A stretch of DNA of 64,000 nt from Paenibacillus macerans (GCF_023715465.1 NZ_JAMBOE010000003.1:248001-312000), one strand, 5' to 3'. Counted from the first letter of the stretch, positions 1-8,498 are shown. Numbers and translations: made by a program. The notes: a model not told the origin generated them from the letters alone.

Positions 1-651
1 CCCTGCATGGATTTCCGTTCCCAGCAAGTGAACCAGCCAGGCGTATACGAAATTACGCCGGGGGAATACGGCGACTTCCTCTGCGAAGTGTTCGACGAGT
101 GGTACAATGACGGCGACCCGCAGGTTTCCGTACGCTTCTTCGATAACATGCTAAGCGTTTACATTAACCGCGAAGCGGAACTATGCGTCCATCGGGCGGC
201 GTGCCCGACAAGCCTTGTGCTTGAGCAAAATGGCGATGCTTTTCCGTGCGATTTCTTCATCAACGAGCAGTGGACCGTCGGCAATGTGGCCAGCGCCTCC
301 ATCGCCGACATGCTGGCCCATCCGAACTATGAGCGCTTTCACCGGATGAAGCCGGCTTTGCCGGACAAATGCCGGTCTTGCGAATGGCAGCGTTTATGCT
401 ACGGCGGGTGCCCGCGGAACCGCAAATGGAATGCGGAAGGAACGGAGTCCACTCCGGATTTCTTCTGCCAAAGCTACAAGCAGATTTATGCCCATGCCCA
501 TGAGCAAATGCAGGAAATGGGCGAAAAACTGCGCGAGGAGCTGTACAGCCACAATTTGCAACGCTATTTTGACGGTAAAGCTCCAGGCCGCAACGAGCCT
601 TGCCCTTGCGGCAGCGGCAAGAAGCATAAGGCGTGCTGCGCCGCCGTCTAA
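1..651 (+). CDS. Anaerobic sulfatase-maturating enzyme, C-terminal part (5' end outside window)
   Basis: This is the C-terminal ~216 residues of a radical-SAM/SPASM enzyme that converts the active-site Cys of sulfatases to formylglycine. The reading frame is open from base 1, so the ATG at 7 is probably internal and the radical-SAM CxxxCxxC part lies upstream of the window. Visible are the SPASM auxiliary-cluster cysteines, with CDFF followed by CRSCEWQRLCYGGCPR and a later FFC. A C-terminal SEC-C metal-binding tail follows (GRNEPCPCGSGKKHKACC). The family assignment rests on this SPASM spacing plus the SEC-C tail. Four Cys-type sulfatases lie within the next 18 kb and are its natural substrates. 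A strong hairpin terminator follows the stop codon directly. Confidence 0.88.
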   Translation, partial: PCMDFRSQQVNQPGVYEITPGEYGDFLCEVFDEWYNDGDPQVSVRFFDNMLSVYINREAELCVHRAACPTSLVLEQNGDAFPCDFFINEQWTVGNVASASIADMLAHPNYERFHRMKPALPDKCRSCEWQRLCYGGCPRNRKWNAEGTESTPDFFCQSYKQIYAHAHEQMQEMGEKLREELYSHNLQRYFDGKAPGRNEPCPCGSGKKHKACCAAV

Positions 652-657
652 CCTTTG

Positions 658-701
658 AAAAAAAGAAACAGGAGCCGCGGTTTCGGCTCCTGTTTCTTTT
701 A
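658..701 (+). terminator. Rho-independent terminator of the maturase gene
   Basis: The sequence shows a stem of AAACAGGAGCCG with CGGCTCCTGTTT closed by a short loop and followed by CTTTT. It begins a few bases after the maturase stop codon and separates that gene from the two-component pair. Confidence 0.85.
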
Positions 702-714
702 CACATCCTTCCTC

Positions 715-744
715 ATGACAAGCAGGAGAGCGATCCTTTATAAT
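715..744 (+). promoter_or_regulatory. Candidate sigma-A promoter of the two-component pair
   Basis: ATGACA (715-720) and TATAAT (739-744) are separated by 18 bp, right after the maturase terminator and 72 bp before the kinase start. Seen by eye only. Confidence 0.5.
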
Positions 745-758
745 GAAACCGATACTAT

Positions 759-772
759 AGAAAGCGCTTACC
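759..772 (+). promoter_or_regulatory. cre-like site near the kinase transcription start
   Basis: AGAAAGCGCTTACC matches the CcpA cre consensus TGWAANCGNTNWCA at 12 of 14 positions. It lies about 14 bp downstream of the candidate -10 box, where CcpA binding would repress. Confidence 0.4.
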
Positions 773-816
773 GGGCGTGGAGCACTTCCGGCAACCCAAC
801 CAAAGGAGCCGTCCCT

Positions 817-2322
817 ATGACTCTTCTGCTGTTGTTTTTAATGGGGTCAGCCCTCATCTTGTTTGTCACCAAAGCCCGCAGCCCTGCCGCCTACTGGATG
901 GCTTGCGTGCTGTTCGGCTGGTTTTTGAGCATGTCCGGACTGGTCCTTTTTCTGGCCAAGTACGGCGGATTTTATTTCAAGGTCAATAGAGTATTGTTTT
1001 TTAATGAAGTGATCCGAAACGTGCTGCTGCACTCCCCCCTGCAAATCGGGGACATCAGCCGCATGATTACGATCGGACGGTCCGTGTTTATTTTCGGTTT
1101 GTTGGGACTTAGCATAACGCTCTATTTGAACAAGCCGTTCAAGAAATTATGGAAGTACATTGCCCTGAATAGTTTCCTCCCGATCCTCAACATCGTGTTC
1201 TACGACCCCGTCGTTTACAAATGGATATTGAACACGGTCGAGCGAAAGTACACGTTCGTCATCGGGTGGGGCACCAGGGGGTGGATCGTGTTGTCCGCGC
1301 TGGCCGCCTTCTATTTGATTTGGTGGAGATATCAAAACATTACGATTCCTTGGATCAAAAAACAGATCAGCTTTATCTTGCTCGGGCTCCTTGCGCTGAA
1401 CGGTTTTTATTTCTACCTCGGCTTTATGGGCCCCTTGCAGGTGACGGATATCAGGACCTATTATGTGCTTTACTCCGATTTTTCGAATTTTAATCCACCG
1501 CTCACTTTGTTCGAATGGTATTTCAGCATCCTGTTTACGGGCGGCGTTTCGCTCGTCAGTCTGCTGGCCATCTGGCGGTATACGAGGGTCGAGAAAAACA
1601 TGGGAAAGCTCGATTTGCGCCTGGAGCGGAAAATCAAAACCGCGGACATGGGCACGAAAATCTTTACCCACGCCCTGAAAAACCAACTCCTTACGCTGCA
1701 GGTGCTGAATAAAAAGATGGAAAAAACGGTCAAGCACCGGGAAGAGCGGTCCGACGCCGTAGACCTTCAATTGCTGGAGCAGATCGAACAGTCGGAAGCG
1801 ATCATTCACCATACCCTGGACCGTTTGGACCGGCTTTACAAGTCGTTCAAAACGAATTATCTCCAACTGCGGCCCGTTTCCGCAGGCGCATTCATGGAGG
1901 AGCTGATCGTCAGTCTTAAAGGGATACCCGATTCGGTTCGCGTTGAATACGAGGCGCCGGGCGGCGATCCGAAAATATTGGCGGATGCCGCCCACCTGTC
2001 GGACGCCCTTCACAACGTCATCGTCAATGCCGTCGAAGCCATCGGCAGCCAACAGGAAGGACAGGTACGAATCGAAGCTTATTCCGAGGAAAAGTGGCTG
2101 GTCATTCGGATAAACGATAACGGCAACGGAATCGATCCGGAGCAGCTTGGGGAAATCTTCGACCCCTTTTACACCAGCAAAAACACAAATCGCAATTGGG
2201 GGCTGGGCCTCTCCTACACCAAGCAGGTCGTCAGCGGCCACTTCGGCCAAATCGACGTAACCAGCGCTCCCGGAGCCGGAACGACGTTTCAGATTTTTTT
2301 GCCGATTTTTATCACCGACTAA
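817..2322 (+). CDS. Membrane sensor histidine kinase
   Basis: A sensor kinase of about 501 residues. The N-terminal ~270 residues contain about seven hydrophobic segments, so the input domain is membrane-embedded rather than a periplasmic loop. The phosphoacceptor region reads HALKNQL (His at about residue 285). The ATPase domain follows, with an N box (HNVIVNAVEAI), a G1 box (DNGNGIDPEQLGEIFDPFY) and a G2 box (NWGLGLSY). The ATG at 817 is chosen because AAAGGAG lies just upstream and the hydrophobic sequence begins there; upstream in-frame codons run through the terminator. The response regulator follows 27 bp later. The stimulus cannot be read from the sequence. Confidence 0.85.
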   Translation: MTLLLLFLMGSALILFVTKARSPAAYWMACVLFGWFLSMSGLVLFLAKYGGFYFKVNRVLFFNEVIRNVLLHSPLQIGDISRMITIGRSVFIFGLLGLSITLYLNKPFKKLWKYIALNSFLPILNIVFYDPVVYKWILNTVERKYTFVIGWGTRGWIVLSALAAFYLIWWRYQNITIPWIKKQISFILLGLLALNGFYFYLGFMGPLQVTDIRTYYVLYSDFSNFNPPLTLFEWYFSILFTGGVSLVSLLAIWRYTRVEKNMGKLDLRLERKIKTADMGTKIFTHALKNQLLTLQVLNKKMEKTVKHREERSDAVDLQLLEQIEQSEAIIHHTLDRLDRLYKSFKTNYLQLRPVSAGAFMEELIVSLKGIPDSVRVEYEAPGGDPKILADAAHLSDALHNVIVNAVEAIGSQQEGQVRIEAYSEEKWLVIRINDNGNGIDPEQLGEIFDPFYTSKNTNRNWGLGLSYTKQVVSGHFGQIDVTSAPGAGTTFQIFLPIFITD

Positions 2323-2349
2323 ACCCGCCAAAAAGAAAGGGAGCTGCGT

Positions 2350-3072
2350 ATGCAAAAGCAACCTATTCCATTGCCCATTCGCGTTCTTGTCGTCGAGGAT
2401 TTCGACATTTTGAACGAGCATTTCCGCTCGATGGTGGACACCGCGGAAGACATGCAGCTCGTCGGCCACGCCTTCAGCGGCAAAGCAGCCTGCGATATGG
2501 TTGAGCAGCTTAAGCCGGATGTCGTGCTCATGGACATCGAGATGGATTTCAAGCACGACGGCATCCTCGCCGCCAAAAAAACGATTCAGGCGCATCCGGA
2601 CGTGCGGATCATTTTTTTGACCGTGCATGAGGACGATGAAACGGTGTTCAGCGCCTTCGATTCCGGGGCGGTGGATTATGTGCTGAAAACCACGGAGGAA
2701 CAAGAGATCCTGGACAGCATTCGCATGGCCTACAACGGCTCGTCTCCGATCCGGCCAGAAATCGCTTATAAAATCAGAAACGAATTCAGGCGCATCCGCC
2801 ATAACCAGGAATCTCTGCTGAATTCCATCGATATTTTATCCCAGTTGACCCCGACGGAAATGGAAATCATCGATTTGCTGCTGAAACACAAAAAGATCTC
2901 CGAAATCGCCGCCGAACGTCAAGTCGAAATGTCGACGATCAAATCGCAGATCAATATTTTGCTCAAAAAATTCAACAAGTCCCGGACGAAGGAAATCGTC
3001 AATCTAATCAACGAGATGGGAGCCGTTCCGTTCTTCCGCCAAGTGAACAAAGGGGACAGGGTCGCCCGCTAA
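2350..3072 (+). CDS. Response regulator with LuxR-type helix-turn-helix
   Basis: A 240-residue response regulator and partner of the kinase 27 bp upstream. The receiver domain starts VLVVEDFD and carries the phosphoacceptor Asp at about residue 62 in LMDIEMD. The conserved Lys lies in the VLKTTEEQE stretch. The C-terminal ~65 residues form a LuxR-like DNA-binding domain (LTPTEMEIIDLLLKHKKISE, with a recognition helix around VEMSTIKSQINILLKKF). The ribosome-binding site is AAAGGGAG, 6 nt from the ATG. The convergent ABC-transporter operon ends just beyond a shared terminator. Target genes are unknown. Confidence 0.88.
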   Translation: MQKQPIPLPIRVLVVEDFDILNEHFRSMVDTAEDMQLVGHAFSGKAACDMVEQLKPDVVLMDIEMDFKHDGILAAKKTIQAHPDVRIIFLTVHEDDETVFSAFDSGAVDYVLKTTEEQEILDSIRMAYNGSSPIRPEIAYKIRNEFRRIRHNQESLLNSIDILSQLTPTEMEIIDLLLKHKKISEIAAERQVEMSTIKSQINILLKKFNKSRTKEIVNLINEMGAVPFFRQVNKGDRVAR

Positions 3073-3090
3073 AGCGCCCTGTCCCCTTTT
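3049..3090. terminator. Bidirectional terminator between convergent genes
   Basis: AAAGGGGACAGGGTCGC pairs with GCGCCCTGTCCCCTTTT, giving A/T tracts on both sides. It overlaps the last codons of the response regulator and also sits just past the end of the opposing solute-binding protein gene. Confidence 0.8.
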
Positions 3091-3100
3091 ATTGCGGAGC

Positions 3101-4141
3101 TTATTTTTTCACGGTATTCAGGAAAGTATCTTTGCTTACGAATTGGTCCGCGGGAACCACTTCCGTCATTTTGCCGTTGTCGACGAACAATTTCTCAAGG
3201 TTTTCAAACCAGGTGTACACCGTGTTGTCCTCGAAATTTTTGGCCATCTCCTCTGTCGTCAACCACTGCGTTGTGTCGATCTGCATGCTTAACGAATCTT
3301 CCGGCACTTGCGTGAATTCGCCGGTGAGCTTGACCGTTTCTTCCATGTTGGCGATGCGATAATCGTTCGCCTTGGAAAACGCGCTCAAAAACTTCTTCAC
3401 CAAATCGGGATGCTCCTCCAAAAACGCCGGCCTTACCACCCAGCTTTGCGGGAACACATAATCCGGGAAAAACGCCTCATTATTGCCCAGCACTTTGATG
3501 TTTTCTTTCCCTACCTGTTTTTCGATCTCGGCCGTATAGGGGGACCAGATCGCGACCGCGTCGACTTTTTTGGACACGAAGGCGGATACGGCTCCCGCCA
3601 CATCCATATTCATGATATTAACGTCTTCGGGCTTAAGCGAGGCCTTCTTAAGTCCGAGGTTCAAGATCATCTCGCCGGACGTTCCTTTCGGCACGCCGAC
3701 CGTTTTACCTTTTAGATCCGCCCAGCTTTCGATGCCGGAATCGGCTCTGGTCAGCACGGCGTCTCCCGTATTCAGGCTGTCGACGGCGATAATCTTGCCT
3801 TGTCCCTGGGCGGCGAGGAACGTCGCTCCGGGGCCGATATACGCGATGTCGATTTCGCCCGATGCCATCGCCTGAAACTCCGGCGGACCGCTCAAGAACT
3901 TCACCGCGTTTACTTTAATTCCCGCTTCTTCGAAGAAGCCTTTCTCTTCGCCCAGCACGATCGGCGTTGCGCCATGCATGTCCGGCATATAGGCTACATT
4001 GATCGTGGGCGTCTCGCCCGATTTTGCCGGCGTTTGGCTTTCCGTGTCCTTTCCTGTCCCCGCCTGACCGGAAGAACAGGCGGAGGCGATCAGTGTCAGA
4101 CCGAGCAGCGATGCCATCATTAAAACGCTTACTTTTTTCAT
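3101..4141 (-). CDS. ABC transporter substrate-binding lipoprotein, nitrate/sulfonate/taurine type
   Basis: A solute-binding lipoprotein of about 346 residues. It has a signal peptide (MKKVSVLMMASLLGLTLIAS) with a lipobox-like ASAC. The mature part begins with the NMT1/SsuA/NrtA-type opening INVAYMPDMHGATPIVLGEE and contains the family's MASGEIDIAYIGPGA and LKGKTVGVPKGTSGE stretches. The start at 4141 is preferred over an upstream codon because AAGGGGG lies 8 nt before it. It is the last gene of a sulfatase-permease-ATPase-binding-protein operon. The ligand is therefore more likely a sulfated organic molecule than nitrate, which is inference from context. Confidence 0.88.
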   Translation of the reverse strand: MKKVSVLMMASLLGLTLIASACSSGQAGTGKDTESQTPAKSGETPTINVAYMPDMHGATPIVLGEEKGFFEEAGIKVNAVKFLSGPPEFQAMASGEIDIAYIGPGATFLAAQGQGKIIAVDSLNTGDAVLTRADSGIESWADLKGKTVGVPKGTSGEMILNLGLKKASLKPEDVNIMNMDVAGAVSAFVSKKVDAVAIWSPYTAEIEKQVGKENIKVLGNNEAFFPDYVFPQSWVVRPAFLEEHPDLVKKFLSAFSKANDYRIANMEETVKLTGEFTQVPEDSLSMQIDTTQWLTTEEMAKNFEDNTVYTWFENLEKLFVDNGKMTEVVPADQFVSKDTFLNTVKK

Positions 4142-4154
4142 AGGTGAATCCCCC

Positions 4155-4949
4155 TTATTTTTTGACATCCATATATTCTTTGTAAACCTTCGACCAAATC
4201 TCGTTTTTGATCTCTACGAAGCGGTCCGACAATTTGGTTTCCTGGGTCCGCGGGTACGGAATGTCGACATCGATCATTTCCTTGATCCGGCCCGGCCTTG
4301 CGCTCATAATAATGACGCGCTGCGCCAGAATCACCGCCTCTTCCACGTCGTGCGTGATAAAAAAGATGGTCCGCTTTTCCTTCTCCCATGTTTTCAGCAG
4401 TTCCTCCTGCAGTTGCGCCCGCGTCTGCGCATCCAGGGCGCCAAACGGTTCGTCCATCAGCAGCACTTCGGGCTCCACGGCATAAGCTCTGGCAATCGCC
4501 ACCCGCTGCTTCATACCCCCCGACAGTTCCTTCGGATAGGCGTTGGCAAAGTCTTTCAGTCCCACCAGTTCCAGATACTTTTCGGCTCGCTCTCTGCGCT
4601 CCTTGGCCCCCAAGCCTCTAAGCTTCAAGCCGAATTCTACATTTTTCAGCACGGTTTTCCAGGGAAACAAGGCGTACTGCTGGAAGACGACTCCACGTTC
4701 CTTGCCCGGACCGGTGACGATCCGGTTCTCCACCTTTACGGTGCCGGTCGTTGCGTTTTCAAGCCCGGCGATAATGTTAAGCAGCGTCGTTTTGCCGCAG
4801 CCGCTGGGTCCGACGACGCAGACGAACTCGTTTTGGCCGATCGCAAGCTGCGTGTTTTGCAGGGCGGTGACAGGGCCGGATCGCCCCTGATAGACTTTGG
4901 ACAGATTTTCGATTTCGATTTTCGGTGTCTTTTCCGCGATCACGCTCAT
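4155..4949 (-). CDS. ABC transporter ATP-binding protein, SsuB/TauB type
   Basis: A 264-residue ATPase for the adjacent permease. It has Walker A (GPSGCGKTT), Q-loop (VFQQYALFPW), signature (LSGGMKQRVAIARA), Walker B (VLLMDEPFGALD) and the switch His (FITHDVEEA). These are typical of the nitrate/sulfonate/taurine importer branch. The start codon ATG at 4949 overlaps the permease stop as ATGA, indicating translational coupling. The upstream in-frame TTG is rejected because it has no ribosome-binding site. The substrate is inferred only from the sulfatase in the same operon. Confidence 0.92.
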   Translation of the reverse strand: MSVIAEKTPKIEIENLSKVYQGRSGPVTALQNTQLAIGQNEFVCVVGPSGCGKTTLLNIIAGLENATTGTVKVENRIVTGPGKERGVVFQQYALFPWKTVLKNVEFGLKLRGLGAKERRERAEKYLELVGLKDFANAYPKELSGGMKQRVAIARAYAVEPEVLLMDEPFGALDAQTRAQLQEELLKTWEKEKRTIFFITHDVEEAVILAQRVIIMSARPGRIKEMIDVDIPYPRTQETKLSDRFVEIKNEIWSKVYKEYMDVKK

Positions 4950-5773
4950 GATTTTCTCAACTCCTGCCAATCCGTTAGTTTTTTCTCCAGGAACAAAACG
5001 CCTTTGTCCATGGCCAGCCCGATGATCCCGATGATGATAATGCCCAGGATGATAATGTCCATGCGGAAATACAAGCCCGCTTCCATGATCATGTTGCCGA
5101 TTCCCTTGTTCGCACCGGTCAGTTCCGCCGCAACCAGCGTCGTCCAGGCGCTGGCCAACCCTAAGCGCACGCCGACCAGAATATAGGGGAACGAAGCGGG
5201 GACCACCACTTCGAAGAAAATGTCTTTGTCACCCGCGCCCAGCACTTTCGCCGCCTTGATCAGCGTCGGATCCACACTCACGACGCCCTGAAAGATCGAA
5301 ATCACCATGACGAGGAAAGTCGCGACGAAAATGATCGACAGCTTCGCCCCCTCGCCCACGCCCTGGACGACAATGACCAGCGGAATCAGCGCGATTGGGG
5401 GAATCGTGCGGAAAAATTGAATCCACGGCTCGACGATCATGCGGACCGGCTTGTACCAGCCCATCAGGAAAGCGACGGGGATGGCCGCCGCCAGTCCCAG
5501 CACAAACCCGCCCAGAACCCGAAACAGACTGGCATAAATATTGGTCCACAGCCTGCCGCTGGATAACTCCTGTATAAAGGTCTTCACGATCGTAACCGGG
5601 TCGGATACGATCGCCCCAACCGACGGAATCCTGGAGATGAGCGCCCAGAAGGCTATCCCGACGGCGAAGGACAACAGGATGATCACACCGCCCGGAATTT
5701 GGCTCCAGGTCTTCCGGGGGGGCCCCGCTTGGCGGACGGCCTGGCTTTCGATTTTGGTTGTTTTTGTCGTCAT
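4946..5773 (-). CDS. ABC transporter permease, SsuC/TauC type
   Basis: A 275-residue integral membrane permease with about six transmembrane segments. Its cytoplasmic coupling loop follows the EAA pattern (VLGAGDKDIFFEVVVPASFP). It belongs with the ATPase and the NMT1-like binding protein as a complete importer. The ATG at 5773 is chosen over a TTG nine bases upstream. The gene starts 49 bp after the end of the sulfatase gene and is coupled to the ATPase gene by a 4-bp overlap. Confidence 0.92.
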   Translation of the reverse strand: MTTKTTKIESQAVRQAGPPRKTWSQIPGGVIILLSFAVGIAFWALISRIPSVGAIVSDPVTIVKTFIQELSSGRLWTNIYASLFRVLGGFVLGLAAAIPVAFLMGWYKPVRMIVEPWIQFFRTIPPIALIPLVIVVQGVGEGAKLSIIFVATFLVMVISIFQGVVSVDPTLIKAAKVLGAGDKDIFFEVVVPASFPYILVGVRLGLASAWTTLVAAELTGANKGIGNMIMEAGLYFRMDIIILGIIIIGIIGLAMDKGVLFLEKKLTDWQELRKS

Positions 5774-5822
5774 ATCGAACAAACCCTTCTATACTGTTCT
5801 CGTATGGCCGAAGTTTATGCCT

Positions 5823-7283
5823 TTATACCGAGCCGTAAGCCGACTCCAGCGTTTCATGCAAATATTTTGCCGCCAGCGCCTCGGCATCTTCGCGGTAACC
5901 TTCGTCCCGCAGCCGCTTGATCCACTGGCTTACGGTGACATATTTGAACGGCCCGGTCCGGATCACCTTTTGCAGCGGATCGGTCTTTGCGCCCGGTTTC
6001 CCCATATGCTCATGCAGCCAGTTCATCAGGCGATGATCCATCTCCCGGACGACCTCCGGATGCTCGCCGGCGACATTCGTCGTCTGATACGGGTCGTTTT
6101 CCATATCGTAAAGCGCCACAGGATCGTAGCGGTAAAGCCCTTCGTGATAGGTGCGCATGTAGTACCACTTTTTGTCCCTGACCGCCCGCTGGCAAGCGTA
6201 CAAGGCGTGGTCCATCACCAGATGGTCCCGCCCCTGCCAGACTTCGCCCTTCAAAGCGGGGAGGAACGACTTGCCGTCCCAGCCTTCCGGCACCGGCAAA
6301 CCGGCCATATCGGTGATCGTGGCGATCACGTCCACGTTGTAGGCGAGCCCGTCCGCGATCGTGCCGGGTTTCGTCACGCCGGGCGCCTTGATGATCAGCG
6401 GGATATGGTGCACCGACTCCGAGGCGTTCGAGTGCTCCATGTAGATGCCATGCTCGCCAAACGATTCGGCGTGATCCGCGCTGATGACGAAGCAAACCTC
6501 GTCCTCGATCCCCATCTCCCGCAGCGTCTCCATGATCTCCCCGATACAGCGGTCCATGTAGCTGATGCCACCATCGTAGCCGTTGATGAGATGAACGAAA
6601 TCCTCCCGGTCCCGAATCCGCTCGGGCATCGTCTCCGGAATACGGCTTGCCGTATGAAGAAGAGCTGCCGAGCGTGGAAACCGGTCCGCCTGGTGTTTTT
6701 CGATCGTTGCGGCATCGGGGAACGCTTTGGCCGGGACATCCTTCCACTGGTCCGCATATTCCTTCGGATACGTGTACATCGTATGCGGGTCCCAATACTG
6801 GATGTGGAGGAAAAAGTCCTCCTCGTGCGCATGCGCCTTGATCCAGGGGATAACGGCCTCATTCACCTCGTGCGCGTCTTCGTTGCCTTCTTTCAGCGAA
6901 TGGGTGTGCACCTCGTTCCAACCGGCGAAGTACCACCAGGCATGGTGACGGTCACCGAAGGAGGAAAACGTCACCGTCTTGTACCCGGCCTCGCGTAAAT
7001 AACGCGTAAAAAACGGAACCGTCCGGCTGTGGCCGTCCCCGTCGGGATAATCAAAATCGCAGCCCGGCCCCCAGTGGGTCAGCGCCCCGTGGTTGATGCC
7101 GAAGCGCCCCGACATAAAGCTGGCCCGCGAAGGCACGCAAGGCGACGATGCGGTGTAGCAGCCGTTAAAACGGGCCCCCTCCGCCGCGATCCGGTCGATA
7201 TGCGGCGTCGTATTTCTTTCGTATCCGTAGCACCCCATATGGTCGGGCCGGAGCGAATCGATATCAAAATAAATAATTCTCAC
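5823..7283 (-). CDS. Cys-type sulfatase, first gene of the importer operon
   Basis: A 486-residue S1-type sulfatase (alkaline-phosphatase superfamily) that hydrolyses sulfate esters. The formylglycine motif is Cys49-V-P-S-Arg53 within SSPCVPSRASFMSGR. N-terminal metal ligands sit in DIDSLRPDH, and later metal residues in ISADHAESFGEHG. There is no signal peptide, so it acts in the cytoplasm. It is closely related to the sulfatase at 15017-16483, sharing the GCYGY.RNT.P.IDRIA opening. The start is GTG at 7283 behind a GGGGGG site. It leads an operon with an SsuABC-like importer, so it probably desulfates what that importer brings in. The organic substrate is not identifiable. Confidence 0.9.
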   Translation of the reverse strand: MRIIYFDIDSLRPDHMGCYGYERNTTPHIDRIAAEGARFNGCYTASSPCVPSRASFMSGRFGINHGALTHWGPGCDFDYPDGDGHSRTVPFFTRYLREAGYKTVTFSSFGDRHHAWWYFAGWNEVHTHSLKEGNEDAHEVNEAVIPWIKAHAHEEDFFLHIQYWDPHTMYTYPKEYADQWKDVPAKAFPDAATIEKHQADRFPRSAALLHTASRIPETMPERIRDREDFVHLINGYDGGISYMDRCIGEIMETLREMGIEDEVCFVISADHAESFGEHGIYMEHSNASESVHHIPLIIKAPGVTKPGTIADGLAYNVDVIATITDMAGLPVPEGWDGKSFLPALKGEVWQGRDHLVMDHALYACQRAVRDKKWYYMRTYHEGLYRYDPVALYDMENDPYQTTNVAGEHPEVVREMDHRLMNWLHEHMGKPGAKTDPLQKVIRTGPFKYVTVSQWIKRLRDEGYREDAEALAAKYLHETLESAYGSV

Positions 7284-7334
7284 CCGTATTCCCCCCGTTC
7301 ATTTTTTGAGAGCAGCGCTTTCTTCAATTTTTAT

Positions 7335-7360
7335 TGAATGCGCTTTCAACTAGAATTATA
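7335..7360 (-). promoter_or_regulatory. Candidate -10 box and overlapping cre/LacI-type operator of the sulfatase-importer operon
   Basis: On the minus strand TATAAT lies at 7360-7355. About 6 bp further on is a near-palindrome (7335-7348, TGAATGCGCTTTCA) that matches the cre consensus at 13 of 14 positions. Its place at the expected transcription start suggests repression by CcpA or a LacI-family protein. No convincing -35 box was found. Confidence 0.5.
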
Positions 7361-7721
7361 AAGACCCGCCGCAGATAAAATAAGTTTGAACTTTTTTCAA
7401 ACCCCGGCCCTACTCTGACCATTTGTTGTAAATCATACAACTAACTTTATATTCATTTACCTAATCATTCGTTTAATTGCATTTCATACATTTATTTCCT
7501 CGAATTTTTGTCTTTTCTTCAAAAGATAACGGAGTAATTGCAGGTTTTACATTTAATCAAACGCTGTAGCAGCATTTGCGGAAAATTAACTATACATTTT
7601 GCAACTATTCCATTCAACAATAGCCAAGAAAGCTGGAATAGGAAGCATGGGCGCTCGGGTGGGCAATCGCTTTACTACAACTACTGGAACTAATCCATGA
7701 AGTCACCTCGAAAACCGAATA
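7361..7721. other. AT-rich intergenic DNA without recognised genes
   Basis: Between the sulfatase promoter and the intron remnant the sequence is A/T-rich. It has no ORF with a plausible start site and no clear terminator. A short open frame on the minus strand (to about 7614) only continues the intron remnant and its 3' flank and resembles nothing I recognise. Confidence 0.5.
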
Positions 7722-7803
7722 GGCCTGGGTCGACCATCCGTGAGGATAGTTTGACACCCAGGCCCTTTGGAACCGGACGTGCGCCTTATGGCGTATCCGG
7801 CTC
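7722..7803 (-). mobile_element. Orphan 3' end of a group II intron (domains V and VI)
   Basis: Read on the minus strand, 7803-7770 is exactly 34 nt and folds as domain V. A 9-bp lower helix pairs GAGCCGGAT with GTCCGGTTC. A two-base AC bulge and a 5-bp upper helix (one A-C mismatch) follow, capped by ATAA. The catalytic AGC triad is present. It is followed by a domain VI-like hairpin with a perfect 9-bp stem (7764-7756 with 7730-7722). Domains I-IV and the reverse-transcriptase ORF are missing, because the GntR gene begins 17 bp upstream. It is therefore a decayed remnant. The domain V geometry is seen directly; loss of the rest by deletion is inference. Confidence 0.8.
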
Positions 7804-7820
7804 TCCATCGTTTTATAATA

Positions 7821-8498
7821 TTAGCTTTGCGCCGGATCATTCATCTCATCAAAGTATTTTACGCCCCACAACAGATGGTTTTCCATTTTCGTGAGCGCAG
7901 CCGGCAAATCTCTGTTTTTAATGCTGCGGAAAATATCCATATGCTCTTGATGGCTGATTTCCATGCTTCTGCGCCGCCAGCCCTTGCTTGTGATATCGCG
8001 CCAAAGCTCATGGACTAAACTTTGCATCATGATTAATATACGGTTTCCCGCCATTTCGGCTAACAATTGTTCGAAGGCAAAATGTTGGGCGGAATCTTGC
8101 TCAACCGAGGTTAAATAAGATTCAATTTTATCCAACATGATGGGAGTGGCCCTTTTTACGGCCTGCCGGATAATTTCCAACTCGATCGCCACTCTTGTTT
8201 CCATGATCTCTTCAACAAGGATCCGTTTATTGTAAAGTTGACCCTGGATCGGAAGCAGAAGCGAAGCCAAATTAATTTCCTTCACATAACAGCCTGATCC
8301 TTGCCGAACCTCGATGATTCCTAATGCTTTCAAACCGCTTAACGCTTCACGAACTGAACTTCGCCCTACGCCAAAGTGTTCCGACAATTCCCGTTCGGTG
8401 GGAAGTTTATCTCCGCTTTTATAATCTTTTTGTAAGATAAAATTGTATAAGATTTTCGAAAACGGAACTTTTTCCGAACCGGAAGCTTGTTCAGCCAT
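7821..8498 (-). CDS. GntR/FadR-family transcriptional regulator
   Basis: A 225-residue regulator. The N-terminal winged helix-turn-helix carries the GntR signature (DKLPTERELSEHFGVGRSSV, then REALSGLKALGIIEVRQGSG). The C-terminal ~140 residues are all-helical, as in the FCD ligand-binding domain (for example EEIMETRVAIELEIIRQAV). The ATG has GGGAG just upstream. It lies downstream of a sulfatase and an MFS importer on the same strand and probably regulates them in response to an organic acid or sugar acid; that role is inferred from position. A cre-like site lies about 80 bp upstream. Confidence 0.88.
   Translation of the reverse strand: MAEQASGSEKVPFSKILYNFILQKDYKSGDKLPTERELSEHFGVGRSSVREALSGLKALGIIEVRQGSGCYVKEINLASLLLPIQGQLYNKRILVEEIMETRVAIELEIIRQAVKRATPIMLDKIESYLTSVEQDSAQHFAFEQLLAEMAGNRILIMMQSLVHELWRDITSKGWRRRSMEISHQEHMDIFRSIKNRDLPAALTKMENHLLWGVKYFDEMNDPAQS

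Noticed and set aside
655-816. An N-terminal extension of the histidine kinase to a TTG at 655
   Set aside because: It would translate through the maturase terminator and the promoter; the ATG at 817 has a proper ribosome-binding site.
1147-2802. A 551-codon open frame on the minus strand opposite the histidine kinase and response regulator
   Set aside because: It covers two genes with clear kinase and receiver motifs on the other strand, has no recognisable domain, and arises from codon bias.
5541-6998. A 485-codon plus-strand open frame opposite the first sulfatase
   Set aside because: The opposite strand has the full sulfatase signature and operon context; this frame is an antisense shadow.
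7614-7808. A 64-codon minus-strand ORF
   Set aside because: It overlaps the intron domain V/VI remnant and has no ribosome-binding site or known motif.
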